A DNA stretch of 7,628 nucleotides from Nitrospira sp. (GCA_020697375.1 JAJFBJ010000136.1:1-7628), one strand, 5' to 3'; counted from the first letter of the stretch, positions 1-7,083 are shown. Notes: generated by a model from the letters alone, not told the origin. Made by a program: numbers and translations.

Positions 1-899
1 GTATCGTTGGATGTGATGACAGGCGCACCGCAGGCCATGGCCTCTAACACCGGCATGCCGAACCCCTCATACAAGGATGGAAATACAAAGAGATCGGCAT
101 AGGAGTAGAGCAATCGCAAATCCTCTCTCGATAATCGCCCAGGACACAGAACATGAGCAGCCATTCCATACGAAGCGGCGGTCTGTTCATAGGACCCGAA
201 TGCGTGCGTCGGTGACCCGACAAGAAGGACCGTTCGACCATCCAGTTGTCTTCGAATGAGTGAAGCGGCCTCGAGGACCTTTCGATGGTTTTTTCGTGGA
301 TCCGCGCCTCCGACAAATAGGATAAACCGATCGGTCTTCAACCCTATGCGCTGCTTCAAGACACTCATCTCTGCAGCATCATGTCGTGGCCTGAATTCTT
401 CGGAGACGCCGTTGGGGATGACGGTGATGTGCTGCTCAGACAGATCGTAAACCGACATCAATTCCCGCGCTGAGAATTGGGAAACGGTGACAACTTTTTT
501 CGCGCGCCGGGCGATCCGCTTCGTTTTATATGATGACAATCTCTGGCCGAGCAATTTCGACGAATATTCCGGAAATCGTTCGAGCCACAGATCATGAATC
601 GTGACGATGCCGCCAAACCGTCCCACGGTATGCATTCGAAAATTCGTCCCATGATACAAATCCAACCGATCGGCTGTTCCTCGTCCTATCATCGCCCACT
701 TCGAAGCGGTCACCCACTCAAGACGATCGACGCCGGTCCATTGGGATGTCTCGGATGGTGGACTCGTGCCCGGTCTGAGGTATCCCACGAAACACGCCTC
801 CGAAGGAGTGGCCAACATGGCTCGCAGCAAATAGTAGGTGTGCCAGCCGACCCCGCCCCGATCGCCCACGATGGGGCTGGCATCGATCCCGATTTTCAT
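1..899 (-). CDS. GT4 glycosyltransferase, 3' end cut by window edge
   Basis: A GT-B fold, retaining glycosyltransferase of family GT4 that would transfer a sugar from a nucleotide donor to a growing surface glycan at the cytoplasmic membrane. The first 299 residues are in the window with no stop; family members are usually near 370 residues, so roughly 70 are missing. It begins MKIGIDASPI, followed by the N-terminal acceptor domain with IVTIHDL (98-104) and IPNGV (161-165) at the domain hinge. The C-terminal donor domain starts with FVGGADPRKNH (195-205), the usual 'rKN' loop. The signature YEGFGMPVLEAMACG (277-291) carries the E-x7-E pair that contacts the donor nucleotide sugar. The ATG shares four bases (ATGA) with the stop of the GT4 gene upstream, and a GGGA lies 7 bases before it, so the start is firm and coupling is likely. 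The sugar specificity cannot be told; mannosyl- or rhamnosyltransferase is a family-level guess. Confidence 0.93.
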   Translation of the reverse strand, partial: MKIGIDASPIVGDRGGVGWHTYYLLRAMLATPSEACFVGYLRPGTSPPSETSQWTGVDRLEWVTASKWAMIGRGTADRLDLYHGTNFRMHTVGRFGGIVTIHDLWLERFPEYSSKLLGQRLSSYKTKRIARRAKKVVTVSQFSARELMSVYDLSEQHITVIPNGVSEEFRPRHDAAEMSVLKQRIGLKTDRFILFVGGADPRKNHRKVLEAASLIRRQLDGRTVLLVGSPTHAFGSYEQTAASYGMAAHVLCPGRLSREDLRLLYSYADLFVFPSLYEGFGMPVLEAMACGAPVITSND

Positions 900-2035
900 G
901 TTCGGTCCCGGTGCGCTGAGAGCACATCCTCATACAACCGCTCCATGGCCGTCACGGACGCTCGCAAATCGAATCGCTCGTGGACCCATTTCACCGCTCG
1001 CTCTCCCATGGCCCTTCTCCGGCCGCCATCACGCAGGAGGGACAGCACCGCACCGGTCAATGCTTGAGGATCATCCGGCGCGACCAAAAGCCCGGTCTCT
1101 CCCTCCTCGACGACCTCGGGAAGCCCGCCCACATTCGTCACGACCACGGCTTTTCCCGCTGCGAGAGCTTCCACGACTGCAATGCCAAAGCCTTCCATAC
1201 GTGCGGGATGGACATACAAGGACAACACCGCCAGGAACGGCTTCACATCCTCCTGAAATCCGAGGAAATGGACGTGATCTGATATCCCGAGTTCTGCCGA
1301 CAACTCTCGCAACCTCTGTTCATAGACACCGTCGCCTGTGCCGATCACCACATAATGCACCGCCGGGAGAGCCAGGATGATAGCCGGCAATGCCTTGAGC
1401 ATGACGTCATACCCTTTCCGCGGAAACAGATGCGCCACCGTTCCCAACAACACGGCTTCCTCCGACACACCGAGCGTGCGGCACATTGTCGTTCGATCGA
1501 CCGTTCCAACACCGCTTGTGGCCGGATCCACTCCGCTATAAATCGTCTGGACCGACCGCTGGTCGACGCCGCCGGCGATCAACGCCCGTTGGACTTGCCG
1601 CGAAATTGCGATCACAGCGTCGAGTTCATGGAGGCGGTATCGTCTGACTTTTTCAGGCTCGATTTCTTGACGGACATGCCCCACCACGGGTATTCGAAGA
1701 CCGGGACGGCCGCGGACGGCTTCAAGGGTCTGAGGCACCCACCAGATATCATTCACGTGGATCAGCGCAGGCTTGAGTTGGTCAAGCAAGGTCTGAAGCT
1801 TTTTGACTGCCAACCATCGGATGAACGGCGAAAACCATTTGCGCCAAGGCGGGAGCACCATCGGATGATGCAGGACGCCGGCTTGAGCCATGAGAGTCGA
1901 GAGCGGCCCCTCAAACGGACACGCGACATGCGGCTCCCAGTCGGGTCCGCCGAGTGTCCGGAGTATGGCAAGCAGATCACGTTCGGCCCCGCCCACGGCG
2001 GCGACCCCATGGATATACAGGAGTGGTCTGGCCAC
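896..2035 (-). CDS. GT4 glycosyltransferase
   Basis: Complete GT4 (GT-B, retaining) glycosyltransferase of 379 residues, a typical family length. The N-terminal domain opens with YIHGVAAVGGAERD (7-20), matching the glycine-rich 'GG.ER' loop of the family. The donor domain has VAHLFPRKGYD (200-210) with the conserved Arg-Lys pair, VVIGTGDG (229-236), HFLGF (256-260), and the donor-binding signature MEGFGIAVVEALAAGKAVVVT (280-300) with both glutamates (281 and 289), then GGLPEVVEEGETGLLV (303-318). I chose the GTG at 2035, which overlaps the stop of the upstream GT2 by one base (TAGTG) and puts the start just before the first beta strand. An in-frame GTG at 2080 would add 15 residues unlike the family and has no ribosome site. 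The ribosome site for 2035 is weak (GGGA, about 9 bases away), so coupled reinitiation is likely. Its stop overlaps the next start. Donor and acceptor are unknown. Confidence 0.93.
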   Translation of the reverse strand: MARPLLYIHGVAAVGGAERDLLAILRTLGGPDWEPHVACPFEGPLSTLMAQAGVLHHPMVLPPWRKWFSPFIRWLAVKKLQTLLDQLKPALIHVNDIWWVPQTLEAVRGRPGLRIPVVGHVRQEIEPEKVRRYRLHELDAVIAISRQVQRALIAGGVDQRSVQTIYSGVDPATSGVGTVDRTTMCRTLGVSEEAVLLGTVAHLFPRKGYDVMLKALPAIILALPAVHYVVIGTGDGVYEQRLRELSAELGISDHVHFLGFQEDVKPFLAVLSLYVHPARMEGFGIAVVEALAAGKAVVVTNVGGLPEVVEEGETGLLVAPDDPQALTGAVLSLLRDGGRRRAMGERAVKWVHERFDLRASVTAMERLYEDVLSAHRDRT

Positions 2036-2826
2036 TAGCTGGCATCCCGAACGCCCATGGACGATCTGGTCATGTCCCACAACTTGGCATACTTCACGAA
2101 GGTGTACATGCCGGCAAAGACGGACACGATCAGACCGCGTATGCCGTCGAGATAGCCCCGCTTGAGCACATAACTTTTTACGAAGACGACGAGCGGCCGG
2201 AAGAGCAGGTCCGAGGCCCCCACATGGCGAACGGTGCGGGCTTTCTCCTGCGCCGCCAGTGTCGTATAGTGGCCAAACTTTCGGAAATGGTCCCGGATAC
2301 GGCGCTCGGTGAAGTGGTTCAACGGACTTGCCAATTTTCCAACCGGCCCTTGGACGATCAAATTTTCATGCACGGGCACGTCGTTATACCTGGCGTGACC
2401 TCGACGGAAGAGGCGGATCTGGTAATCGGGATAGACACCGGCATGGCGCACCCATTCTCCGTAAAAGAAATTTCTGCGTGGAATTTCATACGCCACCGGT
2501 TCTCCTGCTTTCCAGCAGCTTATCCGTTCGGTGATTTCATCGCGTAAAGCCGGCGGCACCCGCTCATCCGCATCCAGGATCAGAATCCACTCGGTCGCCA
2601 CCTGATCGATGCCGTAGTTTTTTTGGGCGCCAAAACCAGGCCATGGCCGCACGATCACCCTTGCGCCGGCGGCAGACGCAAGTTCAGCTGTGCGGTCGCT
2701 GCTTTCGGCATCTATGACGATCCGCTCGCCCGCCCACGCGACCGATGCGAGGCAGTCATCAATATTCTCCGCTTCGTTCTTCGCGATCACAATACAGGCC
2801 AGTGACGGGGCATGCGCGACGCTCAC
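2035..2826 (-). CDS. GT2 glycosyltransferase, KdtX/WaaE-like
   Basis: A GT-A fold, inverting family 2 glycosyltransferase of 263 residues, close to the usual 250-260 of the KdtX/WaaE (LPS core beta-1,4-glucosyltransferase) group. Visible features in order: CIVIAKNEAENIDDCL (11-26), the nucleotide-binding strand and 'KNE' loop; IVIDAESSDRT (36-46); FGAQKNYGI (65-73); ILDADERVPP (83-92) with the DADE metal-binding DXD motif at 85-88; YPDYQIRLFRR (132-142) and VPVHENL (150-156), typical of this subgroup; and a C-terminal hydrophobic and aromatic segment (about 207-250) likely to bind the membrane face. The GTG start overlaps the upstream stop as GTGA. It is a paralogue of the GT2 at 6196-7065, sharing the VHE, GFLDG/GYLDG and 'YTF.KYAK.W' elements. 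In enterobacteria such enzymes add glucose to heptose; here the actual sugar is unknown and the link to LPS core is not shown. Confidence 0.93.
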   Translation of the reverse strand: MSVAHAPSLACIVIAKNEAENIDDCLASVAWAGERIVIDAESSDRTAELASAAGARVIVRPWPGFGAQKNYGIDQVATEWILILDADERVPPALRDEITERISCWKAGEPVAYEIPRRNFFYGEWVRHAGVYPDYQIRLFRRGHARYNDVPVHENLIVQGPVGKLASPLNHFTERRIRDHFRKFGHYTTLAAQEKARTVRHVGASDLLFRPLVVFVKSYVLKRGYLDGIRGLIVSVFAGMYTFVKYAKLWDMTRSSMGVRDAS

Positions 2827-3845
2827 GAGGATGACCCGCCCTTCTGCCAGGTCCCGCTACCGAGAGCTTGAATTTGGCGGCGGTGCAACTCGACGATCTT
2901 TTCAGGCGCCACATACAACCAGCGCCAGGACACGGCCCGCTGCCATTGCCTTGCCAATTTTTCGAGCGGCTTGCTGACGTGGCGACGCACGAGGTCGCGA
3001 AACGAACGCCGGCCCGAAATCGGTTGAAAATAATTGGGCTTGTACCACAACCGTTCCTGCTCTTCTCTCGACCATTTGTCATGGATCGACAGCCGCGGGT
3101 GAGTACAGGCAAAAGGCTCTCGCCTTCCCTTGATGGTCGCTCGGATGAAGTGATGGACGTAGCAGCCTCCGAAAATCTTGCAGCGCCGGACATCCCCCAG
3201 CTCCTCTTCACGTTTTCGAAGCGTGTAGTACAAGTCCCAATCCGCTGCCTGAACTCGTTCATCCAAACATCCGATTTTCTCCAGGGTAGAGCGCCGAAGC
3301 ATGACGCAGGAGCCGTTGAGCCCGTCGAACATGACGTCCGAGAAACTCCGATAGACCTGACTGCAGAAGGCTTCCCAGTCGCCGTACATCGCACGAATCT
3401 TGGCGTGGAGTTGGGCCTCGCTCTTCCCGGATGAGAGACGGCCTTGTCCGATCGTTGCCCAGCGCGCCTGTATCCAATCCGTCAGCGCCGGCGTCGGCAT
3501 CATTTCCAAGCCTAACGGCGTGACAGCGTCCAGACTGAACCGCTCCATGGCCTCGATCAGCCGTCCGTTCCAATTCGGTCCGACGTACAGATCATTGTTG
3601 ATATGGCACACATAGGCCCCGCTCGAATTCCGTGTTCCGAGATTCATCGATTCGGGATAGCACAGATTTGCGGTATTTCGTATGACCCGGCATCCTTCCG
3701 ATTCGAAAAACTCAGCCGAACCGTCGGTGGAATGATTGTCGATGACCACCACTTCATAGGCACCGGTCGTGTATTGGCGAATGCCTTTGAGAAAAAGTTG
3801 ATTGTGCCCGATCTGATTGTGGATGGCGACGATGAGGCTCAACAT
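2823..3845 (-). CDS. GT2 glycosyltransferase, rhamnosyltransferase-like
   Basis: A family 2 (GT-A, inverting) glycosyltransferase of 340 residues. It begins directly with the first strand, LSLIVAIHNQ (2-11), then VVVIDNHSTDGSAEFF (32-47), VIRNTANLCYPESMNLG (54-70), and HINNDLYVGPNW (81-92), in which NND (83-85) stands at the DXD metal position. Further on are LNGSCVMLRRSTLEKIG (176-192) and DERVQAADWDLYYTLRKR (195-212), the acceptor-side loop carrying the likely catalytic Asp in a 'DWD' context. This pattern resembles rhamnosyl- and other deoxysugar-transferases; that assignment is by resemblance only. After about residue 245 comes a basic and aromatic tail of roughly 95 residues that I do not recognise, ending in a poly-serine. 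The ATG start overlaps the methyltransferase stop by 7 bases, and the 3' end overlaps the next GT2 by 4, so it is probably translationally coupled both ways. No transmembrane helix is evident. Confidence 0.92.
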   Translation of the reverse strand: MLSLIVAIHNQIGHNQLFLKGIRQYTTGAYEVVVIDNHSTDGSAEFFESEGCRVIRNTANLCYPESMNLGTRNSSGAYVCHINNDLYVGPNWNGRLIEAMERFSLDAVTPLGLEMMPTPALTDWIQARWATIGQGRLSSGKSEAQLHAKIRAMYGDWEAFCSQVYRSFSDVMFDGLNGSCVMLRRSTLEKIGCLDERVQAADWDLYYTLRKREEELGDVRRCKIFGGCYVHHFIRATIKGRREPFACTHPRLSIHDKWSREEQERLWYKPNYFQPISGRRSFRDLVRRHVSKPLEKLARQWQRAVSWRWLYVAPEKIVELHRRQIQALGSGTWQKGGSSS

Positions 3846-4477
3846 GACGTACCTGTCCCGTCCTGCTTGACCGCGAATTTGAACTCATCATTCCAATGCA
3901 GCACCGTATAGCTACAGTGCCGGGGAAGCACGCCCTGCAGTTGGTTGAGATCCTTCATGGAACCGTATATTCGCCTGATGAATTGTCCATGGCGGCAATG
4001 GCAAAAATCGTCAATCGACTTGGCCGTCTTGGGTTCGAATGTCAACGTGTCACCTTCTCCCAAATAGACGAACCACCGGTGGAACGGCCAGCCGCGCTCC
4101 GCATGAGGGAAGTTGTACCCCTGCTCGTAGAACGGACTTGGCGTCTCGATGTAGCCTGCCCGCGCGATGCGCATCAGTTCTTTGCACGCGGAGGCAGGGT
4201 CCTGGGTATGCTCCAACACATGGGAGGCGTAGACGTAGTCAAACGTCTTGTCTTTGAACGGAAGCGATTCAACCGTCGCCACAAGGAGCGGAAGCCCAAG
4301 ATCTTGTATCGGTTTCCCGCGCTCGGAATTATCCTCGGGAAGGAGGTCGACCAAGTGGGTCGCGTCTTCATGCGGGCGATGACCGGATCCAACATCCAAG
4401 ACGCGCCGTTGGGACCCTGCTTGCAACTTCCGCCTAAGGCGAAACTTCCAACGACGGATAATATCGGACAATCGCAT
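3839..4477 (-). CDS. SAM-dependent methyltransferase (class I), copy B
   Basis: A 212-residue class I (Rossmann-fold) SAM-dependent methyltransferase. Motif I is VLDVGSGHRPHED (26-38), the SAM-binding glycine loop; the central part has SLPFKDKTFDYVYASHVLEH (71-90), the 'D.v.a.hvLeH' block of the Methyltransf_11 type, then RAGYIETPSPFYEQG (106-120), FHRWFVY (132-138), LTFEPK (145-150) and FCHCRHGQFIR (158-168). The last four blocks also occur in the neighbour at 4544-5314, so the two are paralogues with a shared, distinctive C-terminal half. The start is supported by GGAG 7 bases before the ATG, one of the better ribosome sites in the window. The N-terminus is basic (MRLSDIIRRWKFRLRRK). Setting among glycosyltransferases suggests it O-methylates a sugar or a chain end. 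The substrate is inferred from context only; small-molecule or lipid-linked acceptors cannot be excluded. Confidence 0.9.
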   Translation of the reverse strand: MRLSDIIRRWKFRLRRKLQAGSQRRVLDVGSGHRPHEDATHLVDLLPEDNSERGKPIQDLGLPLLVATVESLPFKDKTFDYVYASHVLEHTQDPASACKELMRIARAGYIETPSPFYEQGYNFPHAERGWPFHRWFVYLGEGDTLTFEPKTAKSIDDFCHCRHGQFIRRIYGSMKDLNQLQGVLPRHCSYTVLHWNDEFKFAVKQDGTGTSC

Positions 4478-4484
4478 GACCTTG

Positions 4485-4488
4485 CTCC
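4485..4488 (-). promoter_or_regulatory. Ribosome binding site for methyltransferase B
   Basis: GGAG on the minus strand, 7 bases before the ATG at 4477. It is stronger than the sites of most genes here, as expected for a gene that starts after a real gap and cannot rely on coupling to the gene before it. Confidence 0.6.
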
Positions 4489-4496
4489 GTTTTAGC

Positions 4497-4538
4497 GCGC
4501 ATCGTGTAAGAGACGGTGTTCAGCGCGGACGAATGCGC
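4497..4538. repeat. Imperfect inverted repeat between the two methyltransferases
   Basis: In the 66-base space between the methyltransferase genes, gcgcatcgt (4497-4505) pairs with acgaatgcgc (4529-4538), giving nine base pairs with one bulged base and a 23-base loop. There is no T-run after it on the minus strand, so it is not a standard intrinsic terminator. It could fold in the transcript and affect RNA stability or translation of the downstream gene, whose ribosome site lies only nine bases beyond the arm. It may equally be chance. Confidence 0.3.
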
Positions 4539-4543
4539 CGGGG

Positions 4544-5314
4544 CTAACGAACAAACAGAGAGTGCTGTCCATACTTACGAAAGACATCCCTCGACTTGGG
4601 GAACTGCTGCGGGAGATGGCGAACTCTACCCGCGCGCAGCAGATCGTTGCAATTGGCGATAAGCGCCCGTCTCATCCCGACGAAGCGGCATGGCCTTCGC
4701 TCTTGCCGGCAATCAACCATGTGATCGCGCACCTCCACCTGAAAAGGCCTCTTCCAGTAAAAGATAGTGGTCTTGGCCGACCGTCGAAAGAAATGCTGGG
4801 CTTGGCGGAAGTCCAGCGACTCATAAAATTCCCGGAGGAACTGCCCGTCCGCGCAGGAACAGAACTGTCTCACAGCCTCCACCGACTTGGGCTCAAAGAC
4901 GAGGCGGCCGGGCGAGAGGGAAAACACGAACCACCGGTGAAACCAATGGTCCGGAGATGTCTCGTCTTTCAGGGCCAGCCCCTGCTCGAGGAACGGAGAA
5001 GGCGTCTCAATGTAGCCAGCCGGGGCAACCCGCATAATTTCCCCGCAAGCCGCTTCCGGATCGTCCACATGCTCCAGGACATGCGACGCATAGACGAAGT
5101 CGAATGATCCGGCGGTAAAAGGGAGGACAGTGGCTTCCCCGACAATGAGGCGGGCAGAGGCCGGCACGATCAAGGCATGTCCGCCGCGTTCCCGTCCGTC
5201 CGCAACATTTCTTTCCAACACATGCGTGACGCCGGCAAAGGGATTGTGCCCCGGCCCGATCTCCAACACGCGACGCGAGAAATATGGTCTTCTCCACCAA
5301 GACAATCGCTTCAT
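4544..5314 (-). CDS. SAM-dependent methyltransferase (class I), copy A
   Basis: A 256-residue class I SAM-dependent methyltransferase, paralogous to the next gene at 3839-4477. Motif I is VLEIGPGHNPF (16-26); the acidic residue near 34 (VLER) would bind the SAM ribose; GEATVLPFTAGSFDFVYASHVLEH (59-82) is the central Methyltransf_11-type block. PAGYIETPSPFLEQG (98-112), FHRWFVF (125-131), LVFEPK (138-143) and FCSCADGQF (151-159) match the paralogue closely. It differs by a 58-residue basic, cysteine-containing tail after about 198 that the paralogue lacks and that I do not recognise. The ATG at 5314 gives a sensible start right before the Rossmann fold, although the ribosome site is weak and the GT2 stop lies 16 bases upstream. 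By context it probably methylates a sugar of the glycan being built. Modification of another acceptor remains possible. Confidence 0.9.
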   Translation of the reverse strand: MKRLSWWRRPYFSRRVLEIGPGHNPFAGVTHVLERNVADGRERGGHALIVPASARLIVGEATVLPFTAGSFDFVYASHVLEHVDDPEAACGEIMRVAPAGYIETPSPFLEQGLALKDETSPDHWFHRWFVFSLSPGRLVFEPKSVEAVRQFCSCADGQFLREFYESLDFRQAQHFFRRSAKTTIFYWKRPFQVEVRDHMVDCRQERRPCRFVGMRRALIANCNDLLRAGRVRHLPQQFPKSRDVFRKYGQHSLFVR

Positions 5315-5330
5315 GTCGGTCGAACCGGTT

Positions 5331-6176
5331 TTACCCGCGGAACCCTCTGCGGGCCACTTCGCGGTAGAACCGCCAGTTCAGCCAGCGGGTTCGCCTGCTT
5401 CCCCACCGGCAGGTGGAAGAAATCCGCGCGTTCATGACGGCGGGATGGCTGCTGCGAAATTCTTTCAAAATGCCGTAGTCCTCGAATCGGAAGGCGTCCC
5501 CCGTCAACTCTTTGGCGGCGGCGGGAGGAAGATTTGCGCCATGATAGACCGACGCCTGTTCGCGCTTTTTCTCGAGCATGGTTTTCGGATCCTTCACCCA
5601 GCCGTAATGAAACATCCTTGCGCCTGAATAGGCGAGCCACTCCCTCGGACCGCTTTGCAAATATTGCTGAGTCGGCTTGAAATGAAATCCGACAGCATCC
5701 CCACACGACTCAATCTCCCCGTTGTTTCGGATCACCCGGACGGCCTTATGATAAAACCAGGGATTCGTCGACCAGTAATCAGCGATGAAGTGCAGGTACC
5801 GGAACAGCAGCCCCTTCACATTGGAGTTTCCGGCATGCTGCTCCATCGATCGCCGAAGGACCGGCAGGTCGTCTTCATGAACCACTTCATCGGCCTGGAT
5901 GTAGAAGGCCCAATCGCCCGTACAGCGGGCAAGTGCGATATTGGTCTGTTGCGAATAGATCAAGCCGTCTTTTCGGAGCGACTCATCCCAGACGGACTCG
6001 ACGATCTTGATCTTTGGGTCTCGAATCGATTGAATGAGGCCCAGCGTTCCATCCCCGCACCGGCCCACATTGACAATGAACTCATCGCATAGAGGCAGCG
6101 CCGACGTGATTGATTCCACGATTGGATAATCATACTTCACGGCATTGCGGCAAAAGGTGAATCCACTGATCTTCAT
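5331..6176 (-). CDS. GT2 glycosyltransferase
   Basis: A family 2 (GT-A) glycosyltransferase of 281 residues. It starts MKISGFTFCRNAVKYDYP (1-18), with the 'RNA' loop in place of the 'KNE' of other GT2s; then LCDEFIVNVGRCGDGTL (29-45), the region contacting the uridine or other base; WDESLRKDG (63-71); YSQQTNIALARCTGDWAFYI (74-93); and QADEVVHEDDLP (94-105), where QADE stands at the metal-binding DXD position. FRYLHF (125-130), ARMFHYGWV (186-194) and SSHPAVM (242-248) follow. I placed the start at the ATG at 6176 because the family begins at 'MKISGF'; an ATG at 6236 would add 20 residues that only overlap the upstream gene and look unrelated. No good ribosome site is seen, and the upstream stop is 19 bases away. 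The last 30 residues are Arg/Trp-rich. Acceptor and donor are unknown; it presumably adds one sugar of the repeat or core. Confidence 0.9.
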   Translation of the reverse strand: MKISGFTFCRNAVKYDYPIVESITSALPLCDEFIVNVGRCGDGTLGLIQSIRDPKIKIVESVWDESLRKDGLIYSQQTNIALARCTGDWAFYIQADEVVHEDDLPVLRRSMEQHAGNSNVKGLLFRYLHFIADYWSTNPWFYHKAVRVIRNNGEIESCGDAVGFHFKPTQQYLQSGPREWLAYSGARMFHYGWVKDPKTMLEKKREQASVYHGANLPPAAAKELTGDAFRFEDYGILKEFRSSHPAVMNARISSTCRWGSRRTRWLNWRFYREVARRGFRG

Positions 6177-6195
6177 GACATGCGACGGCGTGCGT

Positions 6196-7065
6196 CTACC
6201 TTCCGCGTGCTTTGGCAAGCTCCCAGAATTTTGCATACTTCATGAACGTGTAATAGCCATAGAGCCCGGAAAGAATCAACCCCGGCATACCGTCGAGAAA
6301 GCCGCGCCGCAGACCATACATTTTGACGAAGGCCGCCGGAGGATGCGTCACCAGCTGATGTGCAGCAAATCGGCACCCCTGCTCAACCATGCGCCGCGCC
6401 ATGAGATCGGAATACCGGTCCTGCTTGGCAATGTACTGGTCAATGTCCCGAAAGGGATATTGCAGCGCCGGTTGTGACAAATGGCCGACCTTGCCTTCAC
6501 AGTCAAAGCTTTCATGCACGAGCTCCTCACGGTAACGCAAGCGGTTCTTCCTGAAGAGTTGCGGCTGCCGATAATCCGGATACCAGCCGCAGTGCTTGAT
6601 CCAGCGTCCCAGGAAGTAATTCTTCCTCGGAACAAAATACGCATCGGAAGCGCCCGGTTGTCCGACCACCTGGTCTATTTCCCGTTTCAATTCTGGAGTC
6701 ATCCGCTCATCGGTATCGAGACTGAAAATCCATTGGTGGGAACAATAGGCCACGGCCTTGTTACGGAGCGCGCCGAAGCCCGTAAACTCGACTTGATACA
6801 CCTTATCGGTGAACTCTTTGGCGATCCCGGCCGTCCGATCGGTGCTGTGAGAATCGACGACGATCAGTTCAGCAGCCCAACCGGCCACCGACTCGAGGCA
6901 GGCACGCATGTTCGGCTCGTCATTGTAGGCGATGACATAGACCGATAATGGGAGAGGATCGGCCGTCACAGTGGTGATCCGAGTCCTTTCCACGACCAGT
7001 TCTTCTTGTGATTGAGCATCGTATTGGCGGCGAGAGGCCCTTGAGTCAGCGGCGTACGTCTCCAA
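6196..7065 (-). CDS. GT2 glycosyltransferase, KdtX/WaaE-like, TTG start
   Basis: A GT-A, inverting family 2 enzyme of 289 residues, in the same KdtX/WaaE-like group as the gene at 2035-2826. Features: LSVYVIAYNDEPNMRACL (40-57); LIVVDSHSTDRTAGIA (67-82); FTGFGALRNKAV (94-105); FSLDTDERMTPEL (114-126), with DTDE at 117-120 as the metal-binding motif; FVPRKNYFLGRWI (144-156); WYPDYRQPQLFRK (161-173); LVHESF (182-187); and a C-terminal hydrophobic and aromatic segment (about 244-282) ending 'YTFMKYAKFWE'. About 38 residues, polar and unlike the family, precede the fold. The start is TTG, supported by GGAG exactly 7 bases before it; an ATG four bases further upstream is out of frame and stops after seven codons. 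Internal GTG codons at residues 25 and 33 are alternatives but have poorer ribosome sites. The sugar added is unknown. Confidence 0.88.
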   Translation of the reverse strand: METYAADSRASRRQYDAQSQEELVVERTRITTVTADPLPLSVYVIAYNDEPNMRACLESVAGWAAELIVVDSHSTDRTAGIAKEFTDKVYQVEFTGFGALRNKAVAYCSHQWIFSLDTDERMTPELKREIDQVVGQPGASDAYFVPRKNYFLGRWIKHCGWYPDYRQPQLFRKNRLRYREELVHESFDCEGKVGHLSQPALQYPFRDIDQYIAKQDRYSDLMARRMVEQGCRFAAHQLVTHPPAAFVKMYGLRRGFLDGMPGLILSGLYGYYTFMKYAKFWELAKARGR

Positions 7066-7072
7066 TCATGTT

Positions 7073-7076
7073 CTCC
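7073..7076 (-). promoter_or_regulatory. Ribosome binding site deciding the TTG start
   Basis: GGAG on the minus strand, 7 bases before the TTG at 7065 and only 3 before an out-of-frame ATG at 7069. The spacing favours the TTG. It lies in the 18-base gap after the stop of the GT4 gene upstream. Confidence 0.55.
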
Positions 7077-7083
7077 GGCCGCA

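Noticed and set aside
1355..2038. Long open frame on the plus strand (about 227 codons)
   Set aside because: It lies wholly opposite a well-supported GT4 gene; its translation has no recognisable motif and is rich in His, Arg and Pro, as expected for an antisense shadow.
2036..2080. GTG at 2080 as the start of the GT4 at 896-2035
   Set aside because: The added residues lie inside the upstream GT2 gene and there is no ribosome site. The GTG at 2035 forms a standard TAGTG junction.
2868..3434. Long open frame on the plus strand (about 188 codons)
   Set aside because: It is opposite the rhamnosyltransferase-like GT2 and has no family features.
3896..5107. Plus-strand open frames opposite both methyltransferases (about 199 and 181 codons)
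   Set aside because: The minus strand encodes clear SAM-binding and paralogue-shared motifs. The plus frames mirror each other only because the methyltransferases do.
6177..6236. Upstream ATG at 6236 as the start of the middle GT2
   Set aside because: The added 20 residues overlap the end of the upstream gene, lack a ribosome site and do not resemble the family, which starts at MKISGF.
2074..6252. Similar DNA stretches at 2074-2106 and 6220-6252 as a possible repeat or recombination site
   Set aside because: They encode the same conserved protein motif (YTF.KYAK.W) in the two KdtX-like paralogues and differ at many positions, largely third codon bases; they are explained by gene homology.
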